Shown: positions 17,744-25,547, counted from the stretch's first letter. The stretch: DNA of 64,000 nucleotides from an uncultured Rickettsiales bacterium (GCA_900550565.1 URSG01000002.1:13308-77307); one strand, 5' to 3'. The notes: a model not told the origin generated them from the sequence alone. Numbers and translations: made by a program.

Positions 17744-18543
17744 TTATACGACTCCACTATGCTCTGGGCAGCGTTTTTTATTTTTTGCAGCGATGTTTCA
17801 TACGTCGCACAGTCGCGCGCGATTTCTGAACGATATGCGTCACGCAGGTTTGCCGCCATATAAAAACACCCACGCAAATGCTGCACACAATAATCATGAC
17901 CTGTGGCAAACGCGTTTTGACCGCGCACCCTGCTTTCAGTTCCGGCCCAGTCAATATTTAGCGCGTCGTCCAGTTTTTCCCATGAATTTTCACCTGAATA
18001 TTTACCAACAGCGTCCATCCAATACTGATTCATTTCTGCATCAGTCCAATTTTTCTTGGTCCGCATAGTCAGGATTTTTTTTATCAGCGTGTCAATATCC
18101 GTCTGGTATTTCGCATCAATCTGCGCCAGGCTGGCACTGCAATAACAGCGATTGTATGCCGTATTTTCACGCTGGCAATATCCGTTCATACATTCTGTAT
18201 AATCCGCCAAACACCGCACAGACGATATTGCAGTGCCGTCTGTTGCGATTGTGTTATTCGTCGTGGTATTGACCCGATTCACCGTGGTTGCGTCATCGCG
18301 ACCGCCACGCGCAACCACGCGGCGCGCCGAAACGCCACGTGACGTATTCCCAGTTGCCGTCCGCGTTGCCGAATTTGTCGCACTGCGCGCAGACATTCCA
18401 CGCGCAACCACGCGACGGGTATTTGCGACCCCAGAATTTGTTGCCGACGCCACTGGTGCAACCGCCCCAGTCTGTGTCACCGCCGCGCGCGCCGCCCCAG
18501 ACGTCCCACGTGGCACAACACGACGGGTAAAACTTTCTATCAT
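17740..18543 (-). CDS. Arg/Thr/Ala-rich low-complexity protein with a Cys-rich helical domain
   Basis: A 267-residue protein with no known family. Residues 7-85 are low-complexity with repeats of RRVVPRG, RRVVARG and SARS. The rest is a helical domain with a Cys motif (CLADYTECMNGYCQ...RCYCSASLAQID) and further Cys pairs. The same order, low-complexity Arg/Thr/Ala segment then YxxCMxxxC...RCxCS, occurs in the 991-residue protein at 55241-58216, so the two are paralogues. As annotated it has no signal peptide. Its ATG lies inside a 35-bp inverted repeat and overlaps the stop of a small signal-peptide ORF (ATGA), so export may depend on that upstream segment. Confidence 0.65.
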   Translation of the reverse strand: MIESFTRRVVPRGTSGAARAAVTQTGAVAPVASATNSGVANTRRVVARGMSARSATNSATRTATGNTSRGVSARRVVARGGRDDATTVNRVNTTTNNTIATDGTAISSVRCLADYTECMNGYCQRENTAYNRCYCSASLAQIDAKYQTDIDTLIKKILTMRTKKNWTDAEMNQYWMDAVGKYSGENSWEKLDDALNIDWAGTESRVRGQNAFATGHDYCVQHLRGCFYMAANLRDAYRSEIARDCATYETSLQKIKNAAQSIVESYK

Positions 18544-18559
18544 ACAGGTATATGAGTAA
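18525..18559 (+). repeat. 35-bp perfect inverted repeat, left copy
   Basis: This 35-bp sequence is exactly the reverse complement of 18712-18746. Identity stops abruptly at both ends. The segment enclosed between the copies is 152 bp (18560-18711). Confidence 0.9.
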
Positions 18560-18719
18560 TTTTATTCGTCAGATACGGATACATATTATTGTATGAAGTA
18601 GCGCTGACATAATCAGATGCAACCGTCCCAGTTGGCACACGCCCAGTTGCACAAAGACCAGCCCCTGCGCCCCCTGCAAGAATAATAAACACGGCCAAAA
18701 ATCGGACAATCTTACTCAT
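18540..18719 (-). CDS. 59-residue signal-peptide ORF inside an inverted-repeat-bounded segment
   Basis: A small ORF reading MSKIVRFLAVFIILAGGAGA, then LCATGRVPTG, and ending KITHIPV. It has a clear signal peptide and probable cleavage near GLCA. The ATG lies in one copy of the 35-bp inverted repeat, and the last codons and TGA lie in the other. The TGA overlaps the ATG of the 267-residue gene. A promoter ends 8 nt upstream. Inverting the segment would replace it with a 14-codon ORF without a signal peptide. Confidence 0.6.
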   Translation of the reverse strand: MSKIVRFLAVFIILAGGAGAGLCATGRVPTGTVASDYVSATSYNNMYPYLTNKITHIPV

Positions 18720-18746
18720 ATACCTGTATGATAGAAAGTTTTACCC
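18712..18746 (-). repeat. 35-bp perfect inverted repeat, right copy
   Basis: The partner of 18525-18559. On the minus strand it carries the -10 box TATCAT and the ATG of the 59-residue ORF. Confidence 0.9.
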
Positions 18747-18757
18747 CCCACGTTCAA
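18728..18757 (-). promoter_or_regulatory. Promoter straddling the right inverted repeat
   Basis: TTGAAC (18752-18757, outside the repeat), an 18-bp spacer and TATCAT (18728-18733, inside the repeat), 8 nt before the ATG at 18719. Because the -35 box lies outside, only the sequence behind this end of the segment would be driven. Confidence 0.45.
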
Positions 18758-18777
18758 GCATAAAATAATATAAACAT

Positions 18778-18805
18778 TTGCAATTCAAAAAAATGCTGTT
18801 ATAAT
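18778..18805 (+). promoter_or_regulatory. tRNA-Pro promoter
   Basis: TTGCAA (18778-18783), a 16-bp spacer and TATAAT (18800-18805), 11 nt before the tRNA. Confidence 0.7.
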
Positions 18806-18816
18806 CTGTGTCGTTT

Positions 18817-18893
18817 CGGGGCGTAGCTCAGTCTGGTAGAGTGCTTGCTTTGGGAGCAAGATGTCGAAGGTTCGAACCCTTTCGCCCCGACCA
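18817..18893 (+). tRNA. tRNA-Pro (anticodon TGG)
   Basis: A complete 77-nt tRNA. The acceptor is CGGGGCG/CGCCCCG, the anticodon arm CTTGC-TTTGGGA-GCAAG gives TGG, the T-arm is GAAGGTTCGAACCC, and CCA is encoded. Confidence 0.96.
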
Positions 18894-18902
18894 TGAATAA
18901 AA

Positions 18903-18926
18903 AAACGGTATCATCAGATACCGTTT
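18903..18926 (+). terminator. tRNA-Pro terminator
   Basis: A perfect 10-bp stem AAACGGTATC/GATACCGTTT with a 4-nt loop, followed by further T. Confidence 0.85.
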
Positions 18927-18935
18927 TTTTATTCA

Positions 18936-19207
18936 TTGATTGAGTGTGTGGGATTCGAACCTTCGGGAAAGAAGGTTCGAACCGCAGGCACAAGGCAGAC
19001 GGCAGTATGCTGGTTCGCGTCAGCGAATGTGCCAAGGTCGGCATCAGCCAATCCTTTCGCCCCACGGCGGACGAGAACGAGTGCCCCACAGGCACGGCGC
19101 ATTTATGCGCCAGCCGAGGGAATCTTTCGCCCTATTTCACTTTGGGTCGTTTTTTATTTTTTTCCGTGTGACGCGGATTCAAATTTAGTTCTTTTGCTTT
19201 TTTGTGA
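18936..19207. other. Non-coding stretch holding fragments of tRNA-Pro sequence
   Basis: No convincing gene. An 11-bp perfect hairpin (TTCGAACCTTC at 18954-18964, GAAGGTTCGAA at 18971-18981) is made of two opposed copies of the tRNA-Pro T-arm. CCTTTCGCCCC, the tRNA-Pro 3' acceptor sequence, recurs at 19053-19063. Short ORFs here lack ribosome binding sites. It may be the scar of an element that used tRNA-Pro as attachment site. Confidence 0.45.
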
Positions 19208-19213
19208 TATAAT
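19208..19213 (+). promoter_or_regulatory. -10 box for the zincin-like gene
   Basis: TATAAT 20 nt before the ATG at 19234. No convincing -35 box was found. Confidence 0.45.
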
Positions 19214-19233
19214 TTGTGCAAAGGCAAAAAGAT

Positions 19234-20244
19234 ATGGTTAAACAAAATATTGAAATTCAAAACGCACGGCAAACTGTTGATTTATTAAAATTGTATTCCG
19301 CCGCAAAAAAACAAGACGAACAAGACGCCTTGTTGGAACAAATTCATTTCGTAAATTATTGGGCCTATGTATTACTGACAAAATACGATTATGATGCGGT
19401 TGATTTGGCAGACAAAATAAACCAGGCCATCAAACTGGACGCGTTTCGTCCAAAAAATATGTCTGTGGTTCAAATGGCAATCAGTCATGACCTGGAATAT
19501 ATCAATGGCGATTTTAATACGTTTGACCAGAAATTAAGCCAGATGGAAAAAACCAACCAGGCCCCTGAAAAAATCCGCGATCGTTTAAAATGTGGGATTG
19601 GCAATATACGTATTCTGGCAGAACAGTTTTCTGTGGATTGGATTCAGCGGTTAAAAAAACACCCAAAATTAGTTAACGCCGCCCGTAATGCGAACAAAGA
19701 TACCGCCGTGGGCGCATATAATAAACTGTTCGCCGCACTGACCCAAGATTTTTGCCAAGAATATAATTGCCTTATAGAATCCCAGGTCGTGACCACCTGG
19801 ACCGCCCCCGATGGCACACCTGATACAAAATCTAAACGCCACGGATGCCACCAAGAGGCATACAGTTTAAGTTTATCTGACAACCTGTCAAAAACAGAAC
19901 GCGATAAAATCATTGCGGATTTCAGTAAAAATCCCACAAAAACACCGGGGGCGCGACGCAAATCGTTTATTAAAATAAATATTACCAAGGCCCACCAGGA
20001 CATTCCAGATTCAACAGATTTCTTTTATCACATGATAAGTTTATTTGCACACGAAATGCATCACGCATTGGATTACCAAAATCCACGCGCAGGCGCACTG
20101 GGGCCACAAATAAATAACATTGACAAAAAACATTATAAAAGTTCATCACAAGATACAAAGGCGTATTATGAATCGGCCACAGAAATCAGTTCGTATGAAA
20201 TACAACGCCAATTATTCAATCAATTAAAAAACACGCGTTTTTAA
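19234..20244 (+). CDS. Zincin-like protein of unknown function
   Basis: A 336-residue protein with no signal peptide and no family I recognise. The N-terminal two-thirds is helical and charged. Near the C-terminus is HEMHH (His273, Glu274, His277), a metallopeptidase HExxH signature. It is followed about 40 residues later by YYESATEISSYE, where Glu313 or Glu317 could be the third ligand, as in gluzincins. ATG 19234 has an AAAGG ribosome binding site; the longer frame starts upstream of it without support. It follows tRNA-Pro and the tRNA-fragment region, which fits acquired cargo, though its composition is not strongly different. Confidence 0.6.
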   Translation: MVKQNIEIQNARQTVDLLKLYSAAKKQDEQDALLEQIHFVNYWAYVLLTKYDYDAVDLADKINQAIKLDAFRPKNMSVVQMAISHDLEYINGDFNTFDQKLSQMEKTNQAPEKIRDRLKCGIGNIRILAEQFSVDWIQRLKKHPKLVNAARNANKDTAVGAYNKLFAALTQDFCQEYNCLIESQVVTTWTAPDGTPDTKSKRHGCHQEAYSLSLSDNLSKTERDKIIADFSKNPTKTPGARRKSFIKINITKAHQDIPDSTDFFYHMISLFAHEMHHALDYQNPRAGALGPQINNIDKKHYKSSSQDTKAYYESATEISSYEIQRQLFNQLKNTRF

Positions 20245-20285
20245 CGCGCAACAAATATGAATATTTCAGTGGATTTTATAATAAA

Positions 20286-20310
20286 CATCGGGGGCAAAAT
20301 ACCCCCGATG
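20286..20310. terminator. Bidirectional terminator
   Basis: A perfect 9-bp stem CATCGGGGG/CCCCCGATG with a 7-nt loop. It lies between the zincin-like gene and the convergent small ORF. Confidence 0.8.
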
Positions 20311-20338
20311 CAAAATTGATGTTTAATATGGCACAAAA

Positions 20339-20497
20339 TTATTTCACACTTTGCGGACCATTATGTAAATTTACACCGCGCGCCATAAATTCGGCCGCCA
20401 AATTCACCGCCGCAATACCTTTCTTGTAGCCTGCCCCATTCGCCTTGTTTGCAACGGCGTTTGACGCAATACTAAACTTACTCACATTATCAGTCAT
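20339..20497 (-). CDS. 52-residue protein of unknown function behind a strong promoter
   Basis: An ORF beginning MTDNVSKFSIASNAVANKAN and ending HNGPQSVK. It has an AGAGG ribosome binding site, a near-consensus promoter and a terminator of its own. It has no TM segment or signal peptide; composition is rich in Ala, Asn and Lys. I know no homologue. Confidence 0.6.
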   Translation of the reverse strand: MTDNVSKFSIASNAVANKANGAGYKKGIAAVNLAAEFMARGVNLHNGPQSVK

Positions 20498-20539
20498 ATT
20501 CAATGCCTCTTGTCAAAACATCTCTCTGACAGTGGTCAG

Positions 20540-20566
20540 ATTATACCAAAAAACCTTTTTTGTCAA
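20540..20566 (-). promoter_or_regulatory. Near-consensus promoter of the 52-residue ORF
   Basis: TTGACA (20561-20566), a 15-bp spacer and TATAAT (20540-20545) on the minus strand. The 5' UTR contains a short CTGAC/GTCAG hairpin. Confidence 0.65.
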
Positions 20567-20588
20567 GTATAATTGTCAACAATTTGAT

Positions 20589-22106
20589 TTATTGTTCACA
20601 ACCATACATTCCACACGGTTCATTTGCCGAATACTCTTCTACCATAATTGGCGCAGCCTTGGCCTGTTCGGTATAGTGTGTTTCTTTGACTACGCGCACG
20701 CGACGATTGGCCGCATTTGCAACGCCATCAGCCGTCGGCACAGCCAAATCTTCTTCGCCGGACGATACCGCGACAATCTGGCTGGCCGGGATACCGTATT
20801 TAATCAGCATTTTTTGCACAGCCTCGGCACGACGACCACCCAACGCATAGTTATAATCCTTGCTGCCCATTGTGTCGGTATGTCCAACCACAGACACCTT
20901 GATATTCTTGTTTTCCTGGGTTGCATTGGCCAATTTTTTAATCAAGTCCTGGTATTCGGGTTTGATTGTCGCCTTGTCAAAGTCAAAGCGGATTTCAAAC
21001 ACTTCTTCCATTACGTGCTGTTTCGGTTCCAACGGAATCTGTTGCACCTTGATAATTGTTTTATCCCCAGACGCCGCCTGAATCTGGTCCAGGCGCGCAT
21101 TTATCGCCGCCAATTCAGACCGCATTGCCATCATCATATTGATAAATTCCTGGCGCGAGACCAATTCATCGCCAACCATTGGGATTTCATCTTGGGCCGA
21201 TTGGGCATTTTGGCAATCTGCGTTTTCAGGATTTGCCGCACAGTCCGCCGACAACATCGCCATATTATTGCTGTCCGATATTGTTTTGTCGCCGCCATAG
21301 ATATTCTGGTTAAACACCAACGGCTGGACCGGCACAGGATTTATCAAATTCTGGGGAACATTTACATTATTGACAATAATCACACCGTCACGCGCACGGC
21401 CAGTACCACTCATTGCGCGCATTGTGCGTGTTTCTGGGTAATAATCTGTTGGTTTATTGCTGGCATTTGTGACCGGACGACGTGATTGAACTGCGATCGT
21501 TTCAGTCGTTGTTGTCGTCATTGTGGACGTGCCAGTATTATTTACAATTTTACCGCCCTTGCAATCACGCAACGCCGTCATTGTTTTCAAATATCTGTCA
21601 CGACATTCGCGCGCAGTGCCGTCTTGGCCACTGGCCGCGGCAGACAACCAGCAATCAAATTTCGCCTGGGCCTCAGCCGCCAGTTGCGGATTTGTTTCCG
21701 TGGCATCATTTTTTAATTGTTCCATCAAATCATTATATGCCGTGGACAGTTCAAACGATGTCTGTTCGTCGTCAACCGGCCAATTTTCCAGTGATTCTGG
21801 GAACGGCACTTCGCCACTGAATGCGGCGACCGCCTTTTGTGCGAACAGTTCGCCCATTTCCGAATATCCACTGGTACGGGCATTATAAATCGCATACGAA
21901 CGATAGTTCATCGCCAACTGATTTAAAAACGAATCCTGGTGCGGTGCAGAATACACATCCAGTTGTTCCACATAGTCAACCGTTGGCGTATCAATCGGCG
22001 CATATTCGTTATTATTACTGCCTGCGCAGGCCGCCAACATCGCGACAGACGCAACCGCAATTACACGTGATACAATCCAAGTTGCCACACAAGATTTATT
22101 TTTCAT
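20589..22106 (-). CDS. OmpA-family peptidoglycan-binding lipoprotein
   Basis: A 505-residue protein with a lipoprotein signal (lipobox LAAC), an N-terminal helical region with two Cys, a Thr-rich linker (TSTMTTTTTE), a coiled-coil stretch and a C-terminal OmpA domain (FDFDKATIKPEYQDLI...VVGHTDTMGSKDYNYALGGRRAEAVQ...NRRVRV). It should tether the outer membrane to peptidoglycan. The C-terminal tail ends CGMYGCEQ. The ATG at 22106 has AAGGG; TATAAT lies at 22135-22140 on the minus strand. Confidence 0.88.
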   Translation of the reverse strand: MKNKSCVATWIVSRVIAVASVAMLAACAGSNNNEYAPIDTPTVDYVEQLDVYSAPHQDSFLNQLAMNYRSYAIYNARTSGYSEMGELFAQKAVAAFSGEVPFPESLENWPVDDEQTSFELSTAYNDLMEQLKNDATETNPQLAAEAQAKFDCWLSAAASGQDGTARECRDRYLKTMTALRDCKGGKIVNNTGTSTMTTTTTETIAVQSRRPVTNASNKPTDYYPETRTMRAMSGTGRARDGVIIVNNVNVPQNLINPVPVQPLVFNQNIYGGDKTISDSNNMAMLSADCAANPENADCQNAQSAQDEIPMVGDELVSRQEFINMMMAMRSELAAINARLDQIQAASGDKTIIKVQQIPLEPKQHVMEEVFEIRFDFDKATIKPEYQDLIKKLANATQENKNIKVSVVGHTDTMGSKDYNYALGGRRAEAVQKMLIKYGIPASQIVAVSSGEEDLAVPTADGVANAANRRVRVVKETHYTEQAKAAPIMVEEYSANEPCGMYGCEQ

Positions 22107-22189
22107 CAGAAATCCCTTCTCTATAATCCCCTGTATTATACGATTTTTTGTTATATGAGTAAAGCAAAAAAAGTGCGATACGCATCGCA

Positions 22190-22993
22190 CTATTTATTTG
22201 AAAACTGTTGAACAATCGCACCCAACGAAGACAAACCACCAATACCGCCACCACTGGTCACACCGCTGACCGATTGCATAATCGCGTCGGTATTCGTGGA
22301 CTGGCCCATATTGCCAACTGTGCTTATCAAGAAATCGCCCCACATCGCGCGCTTTTTCGCACTCAGTTTTGCATAACTGCAATTTTCCATTCTGGACAAT
22401 AATTTCGCGGCCATCGTTGCCTCGGTCTTGGTATAGTCCGCCGCAGAAAAATCAATCAAATTAAATATTTCATAAATATCCGAAACATCTACTGGATTTT
22501 TACACGACAAAGACCCATCAGAACAATACGTTGCCGTGCTGGCCATCGGGAACCCTTCCCAGACCATATCCGCGTTGCCGTCACCAGAAAAATAGTCATA
22601 GCATATATCCGCCGCATCGGTTCCGGCCGCAATACGCACCGCCTGGGCATAACCGCCACGCGCGATTGAACACGGACGTCGGTTCAGGCGTTTTTGCGCA
22701 TCTTCTGCGGTCATTTCGCCAACCTTAGCCCACTCTTTCATTGTATTGTTCACAAATGTAATTTCCTGCGATGATGGGACACATTCCGCACTCAGTGCCT
22801 TTTGCTTTGCACTCAGTTGTTGCACGCTGCTGACCAAATTCAAAACCGTCCCGGCCAAACTGGCCGTTGTCGCAGGCGTAGATGACGACTGCTGGGTCAC
22901 GGGCGCAGCCTTTTTAACAGTCACCGCCGCAAACGCATCAGATACGCTTGCAATCAATGTCATACACAGAAAAAGCCGTAAAAATTTTTTCAT
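22190..22993 (-). CDS. Secreted protein of unknown function
   Basis: A 267-residue protein with a clear signal peptide (FLRLFLCMTLIASVSDAFAA), a Thr/Ser/Ala-rich linker, then a helical domain with Cys residues (CVPSSQE, RRPCSIARGG, ICYDYF, TYCSDGSLSCK, ENCSY) and a Gly/Ser-rich tail. I do not recognise a family. The AAGAGAG ribosome binding site is good. It lies upstream of the OmpA lipoprotein gene, but a promoter between them suggests separate control. Confidence 0.7.
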   Translation of the reverse strand: MKKFLRLFLCMTLIASVSDAFAAVTVKKAAPVTQQSSSTPATTASLAGTVLNLVSSVQQLSAKQKALSAECVPSSQEITFVNNTMKEWAKVGEMTAEDAQKRLNRRPCSIARGGYAQAVRIAAGTDAADICYDYFSGDGNADMVWEGFPMASTATYCSDGSLSCKNPVDVSDIYEIFNLIDFSAADYTKTEATMAAKLLSRMENCSYAKLSAKKRAMWGDFLISTVGNMGQSTNTDAIMQSVSGVTSGGGIGGLSSLGAIVQQFSNK

Positions 22994-23080
22994 CTCTCTT
23001 GGGTGCTATTATAACATAAAAAAAAGACCGAATAAATATAAAAATTGCTTTTTGTTGTTTGGCGCGTTAAACTAGTCCAT

Positions 23081-23560
23081 GTGCAAGGTGACAAACGTAA
23101 TTTTATTATCTTTACAAAGCACAGACGCTTAAAGCGACTGTGGCAGTTTTTCTTTACCGGCTGGGGGCTGGTAATGGTGGCGGCGTTGGTCGCCGGGTCC
23201 TTGTTCACCAAGCAATTATTGTGGACGCCAATTTCGGCGGTAAATATGACCGACATCGTCAGCAATCAGTTCAAGATGTCTGGCGCATCATTTGCCGGCA
23301 CCGATACAAACGGCGAACCGTTCAAACTGCGCGCGGCGTCTGGCCGTCAAGAATACGGCAAACCTGATATAATATTTCTGGAAAACGTATCGGGGACGGT
23401 TGTCCGCCGAACAGATGGCAAACGCATAACTGATGAAATCCGCGCCAGTCGCGGTCAATATAATCGTCGCAATAAAACCGTCACTTTGCGTGGCAATGTC
23501 CGCATTGATTCCAGTAATGGCGACAAAATACTAACTGACGAATTGGTGGTAAAATTATGA
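23081..23560 (+). CDS. lptC: LPS export protein LptC
   Basis: A protein of about 159 residues with one N-terminal TM helix (GWGLVMVAALVAGSLFTKQLLW) and a periplasmic beta-jellyroll: MSGASFAGTDTNGEPFKLRAASGRQ, then SRGQYNRRNKTVTLRGNVRI, typical of LptC. It bridges LptB2FG to LptA for LPS transport. No ATG fits; I chose GTG 23081, directly behind a possible promoter TTGCTT-17-TAAACT (23045-23073), with TTG 23045 as an alternative. The stop overlaps the lptB start. Confidence 0.82.
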   Translation: MQGDKRNFIIFTKHRRLKRLWQFFFTGWGLVMVAALVAGSLFTKQLLWTPISAVNMTDIVSNQFKMSGASFAGTDTNGEPFKLRAASGRQEYGKPDIIFLENVSGTVVRRTDGKRITDEIRASRGQYNRRNKTVTLRGNVRIDSSNGDKILTDELVVKL

Positions 23561-24285
23561 AGCAATCCGTATTACGCATTGAACACTTGTCCAAATCGTA
23601 TGGCAAACGTATGGTTATCCGTGATATTTCTATGATCGCACGCCAGGGCGAATCGGTTGGCCTGTTGGGGCCAAACGGTGCCGGAAAAACAACGGCTTTT
23701 TATTGCATAACGGGCCAGTTGGCGGCTACCGGGGGCCAAATATTCCTGAATTCCCAGGATATAACCCACCTGCCGTTTTATCAGCGCGCCCGGCTGCATA
23801 TTGGATACCTGCCCCAGGAAAACAGCGTTTTCCGTGGCCTGACAGTGGAACAAAACATTATGGCAATTTTGGAAGTGGTTGAACCCAGTCGCAAAAAACG
23901 CAACATAAAACTGGACGCATTACTAGATGAATTTTCCATATCGTCATTACGGCGCAGTCCGGCAACTGCACTGTCGGGTGGTGAACGTCGTCGTGTTGAA
24001 ATTGCACGTGCGTTGGCGAACGACCCAAAATTCATATTGCTGGACGAACCATTTGCTGGTATTGACCCGATTGCCGTGAACGAAATCCGCAGTCTGGTGT
24101 CACAGTTAAAGAATCGTGGTCTGGGCGTGATTATCACCGACCATAACGTGCGCGAAACACTGGGCATCACAGACCACAGTTATGTATTGCACGACGGTAT
24201 GATTTTAAAACACGGCACCACCAGTGAAATTATCAAAGACGAACGTGTAAAAAAGGTCTATCTGGGCGAAGATTTTACAATGTAG
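23557..24285 (+). CDS. lptB: LPS export ABC transporter ATPase LptB
   Basis: A 242-residue ABC ATPase. Walker A is GLLGPNGAGKTTAFY, the Q-loop lies in GYLPQENSVFR, the signature is LSGGERRRVEIARAL, Walker B is ILLDEPFAGIDP and the switch His is in ITDHNVRE. GYLPQ...FRGLTVEQNI is characteristic of LptB. Its ATG overlaps the lptC stop (ATGA), so the two are translationally coupled. Confidence 0.95.
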   Translation: MKQSVLRIEHLSKSYGKRMVIRDISMIARQGESVGLLGPNGAGKTTAFYCITGQLAATGGQIFLNSQDITHLPFYQRARLHIGYLPQENSVFRGLTVEQNIMAILEVVEPSRKKRNIKLDALLDEFSISSLRRSPATALSGGERRRVEIARALANDPKFILLDEPFAGIDPIAVNEIRSLVSQLKNRGLGVIITDHNVRETLGITDHSYVLHDGMILKHGTTSEIIKDERVKKVYLGEDFTM

Positions 24286-24302
24286 AACGCAACCCTGAAA
24301 AA

Positions 24303-24322
24303 AACGCCCCAAACGGGGCGTT
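24303..24322. terminator. Bidirectional terminator, lptB/carD
   Basis: An AACGCCCC/GGGGCGTT stem with an AAAC loop between convergent genes. Confidence 0.85.
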
Positions 24323-24913
24323 TTATTCAGAATCGTCATCGTCAATATCGTCATCATCAACGCCGGCGGCATTTAAATCAATTTCTTTGGGAATACCTAA
24401 AATATCTTCTATTTTTTCAGACGCGGCGTCCAAATCAATTTTGTGCAAAACAGCAAATTCCTGGGCCATACGTTCCAGCGCACGCAAATACAACTGGCGC
24501 GCAGAAAACGTCATCGTATCCGCCGCCGTGCGACGTTGCAGGTCACGAACAACCTCGGCCAATTTCATTGGGTCGCCCGAATTGATGTTTTCTTCGTATT
24601 GTGCAGCACGACGCGCCCAAATCATACGCTTTGCCCCGGCTTTGCCCTTGGCAGACGCGATTGCCTCGTCCATCTTTTTGGGTGTGGTCAATGGGCGCAG
24701 TCCTGAAATTTCGGCCCGTTCAACCGGCACGCGCAGTGTCATGTGATTACGTTCAAAATCAATGACCAGCATTTTAATTTTTTGGTCGCCGATAACCTGT
24801 TCTTCGGTTCGGACCAGTTTTCCAACGCCCTGGGTTGGATACACAACATACTGACCTGTTTTAAAATCTAATTTCTTGCTTGGCATAATAGCTTTACCTT
24901 TTGCGGTTGCCAT
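24323..24913 (-). CDS. carD: CarD/CdnL-family transcription regulator
   Basis: A 196-residue CarD-type protein that binds the RNA polymerase beta subunit and stabilises open complexes. The N-terminal RNAP-interacting Tudor-like domain (FKTGQYVVYPTQGVGKL...MTLRVPVERAE) is followed by the helical domain with WARRAAQYEENINSGDPMKLAEVVRDL. The C-terminus is a long acidic tail of Asp and Glu. The ATG at 24913 has AGAGAG. Confidence 0.93.
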   Translation of the reverse strand: MATAKGKAIMPSKKLDFKTGQYVVYPTQGVGKLVRTEEQVIGDQKIKMLVIDFERNHMTLRVPVERAEISGLRPLTTPKKMDEAIASAKGKAGAKRMIWARRAAQYEENINSGDPMKLAEVVRDLQRRTAADTMTFSARQLYLRALERMAQEFAVLHKIDLDAASEKIEDILGIPKEIDLNAAGVDDDDIDDDDSE

Positions 24914-24932
24914 TCTCTCTGGTTCAGGGGGT

Positions 24933-24961
24933 ATTATACCACAAAAAATCCAGAAAAACAA
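24933..24961 (-). promoter_or_regulatory. carD promoter
   Basis: TTGTTT (24956-24961), a 17-bp spacer and TATAAT (24933-24938) on the minus strand. Confidence 0.65.
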
Positions 24962-24982
24962 ATAATTGCCCATAAAAAAATC

Positions 24983-25000
24983 CCGTCCCATTTGGGACGG
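24983..25000 (-). terminator. Terminator after the 25.0-25.5 kb gene
   Basis: A CCGTCCC/GGGACGG stem with a 4-nt loop, followed on the minus strand by seven T. Confidence 0.85.
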
Positions 25001-25007
25001 TGACATA

Positions 25008-25547
25008 TTATCGGTTTATACGACGCACCGCGCCTGTTCGGCGCACCGCCGATGCACGATTTATGGACGAACCGCCCTCGGCCTTGGCACATACCCATTT
25101 ATGATTCTGTAATATTGCCGTCAGCCCATCGGCACAGTCCGGTTTTTCCAGTTGCCACGCAAAACAGCCACCCTTTTGATATGATTTATACGTGCTGTTA
25201 TCGCCACCACGGGTATATGCGCCGTATTCAGGATTCCAATCGCCGGCTGGTTCCCCATTGCACCATTTACGCTGGCCAAAACATTCTATGCGATTGCCAG
25301 ACGCGTCAACCAATTCCACTGGCGCACCGGTATCGGTGTATCCAGACGCCGCCGCGCGACCATTGCCCATTGCGCGCCCCGTTTCCAAGTCACGACACCA
25401 TAACTTTTGACATTCGGCCGCCTTGATTCCGTCAACCTTGGCGTGTTCGGTCAATATATACCCCGGGCCACACGATGTAAACGTCCCAGAATGCGCACAG
25501 AACATAACTGCAACACACATTATCACAGAACAAATTATTTTTCTCAT
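25008..25547 (-). CDS. Small secreted Cys-rich protein of unknown function
   Basis: A 179-residue exported protein. A signal peptide (IICSVIMCVAVMFCAHS) is followed by about eight Cys (CGPGYILTEH, ECQKLWC, IECFGQRKWC, GGCFAW, PDCADG, WVCAKA). The C-terminal tail ends AVRRTGAVRRINR, recalling the Arg-rich repeats of the 17.7 and 55.2 kb proteins. The ribosome binding site is AGAGAG. Function unknown. Confidence 0.65.
   Translation of the reverse strand: MRKIICSVIMCVAVMFCAHSGTFTSCGPGYILTEHAKVDGIKAAECQKLWCRDLETGRAMGNGRAAASGYTDTGAPVELVDASGNRIECFGQRKWCNGEPAGDWNPEYGAYTRGGDNSTYKSYQKGGCFAWQLEKPDCADGLTAILQNHKWVCAKAEGGSSINRASAVRRTGAVRRINR

Noticed and set aside
18799..19095. A 98-codon minus-strand ORF across tRNA-Pro
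   Set aside because: It runs antisense through the tRNA and its terminator, has no ribosome binding site, and is the kind of spurious protein often annotated over tRNA genes.
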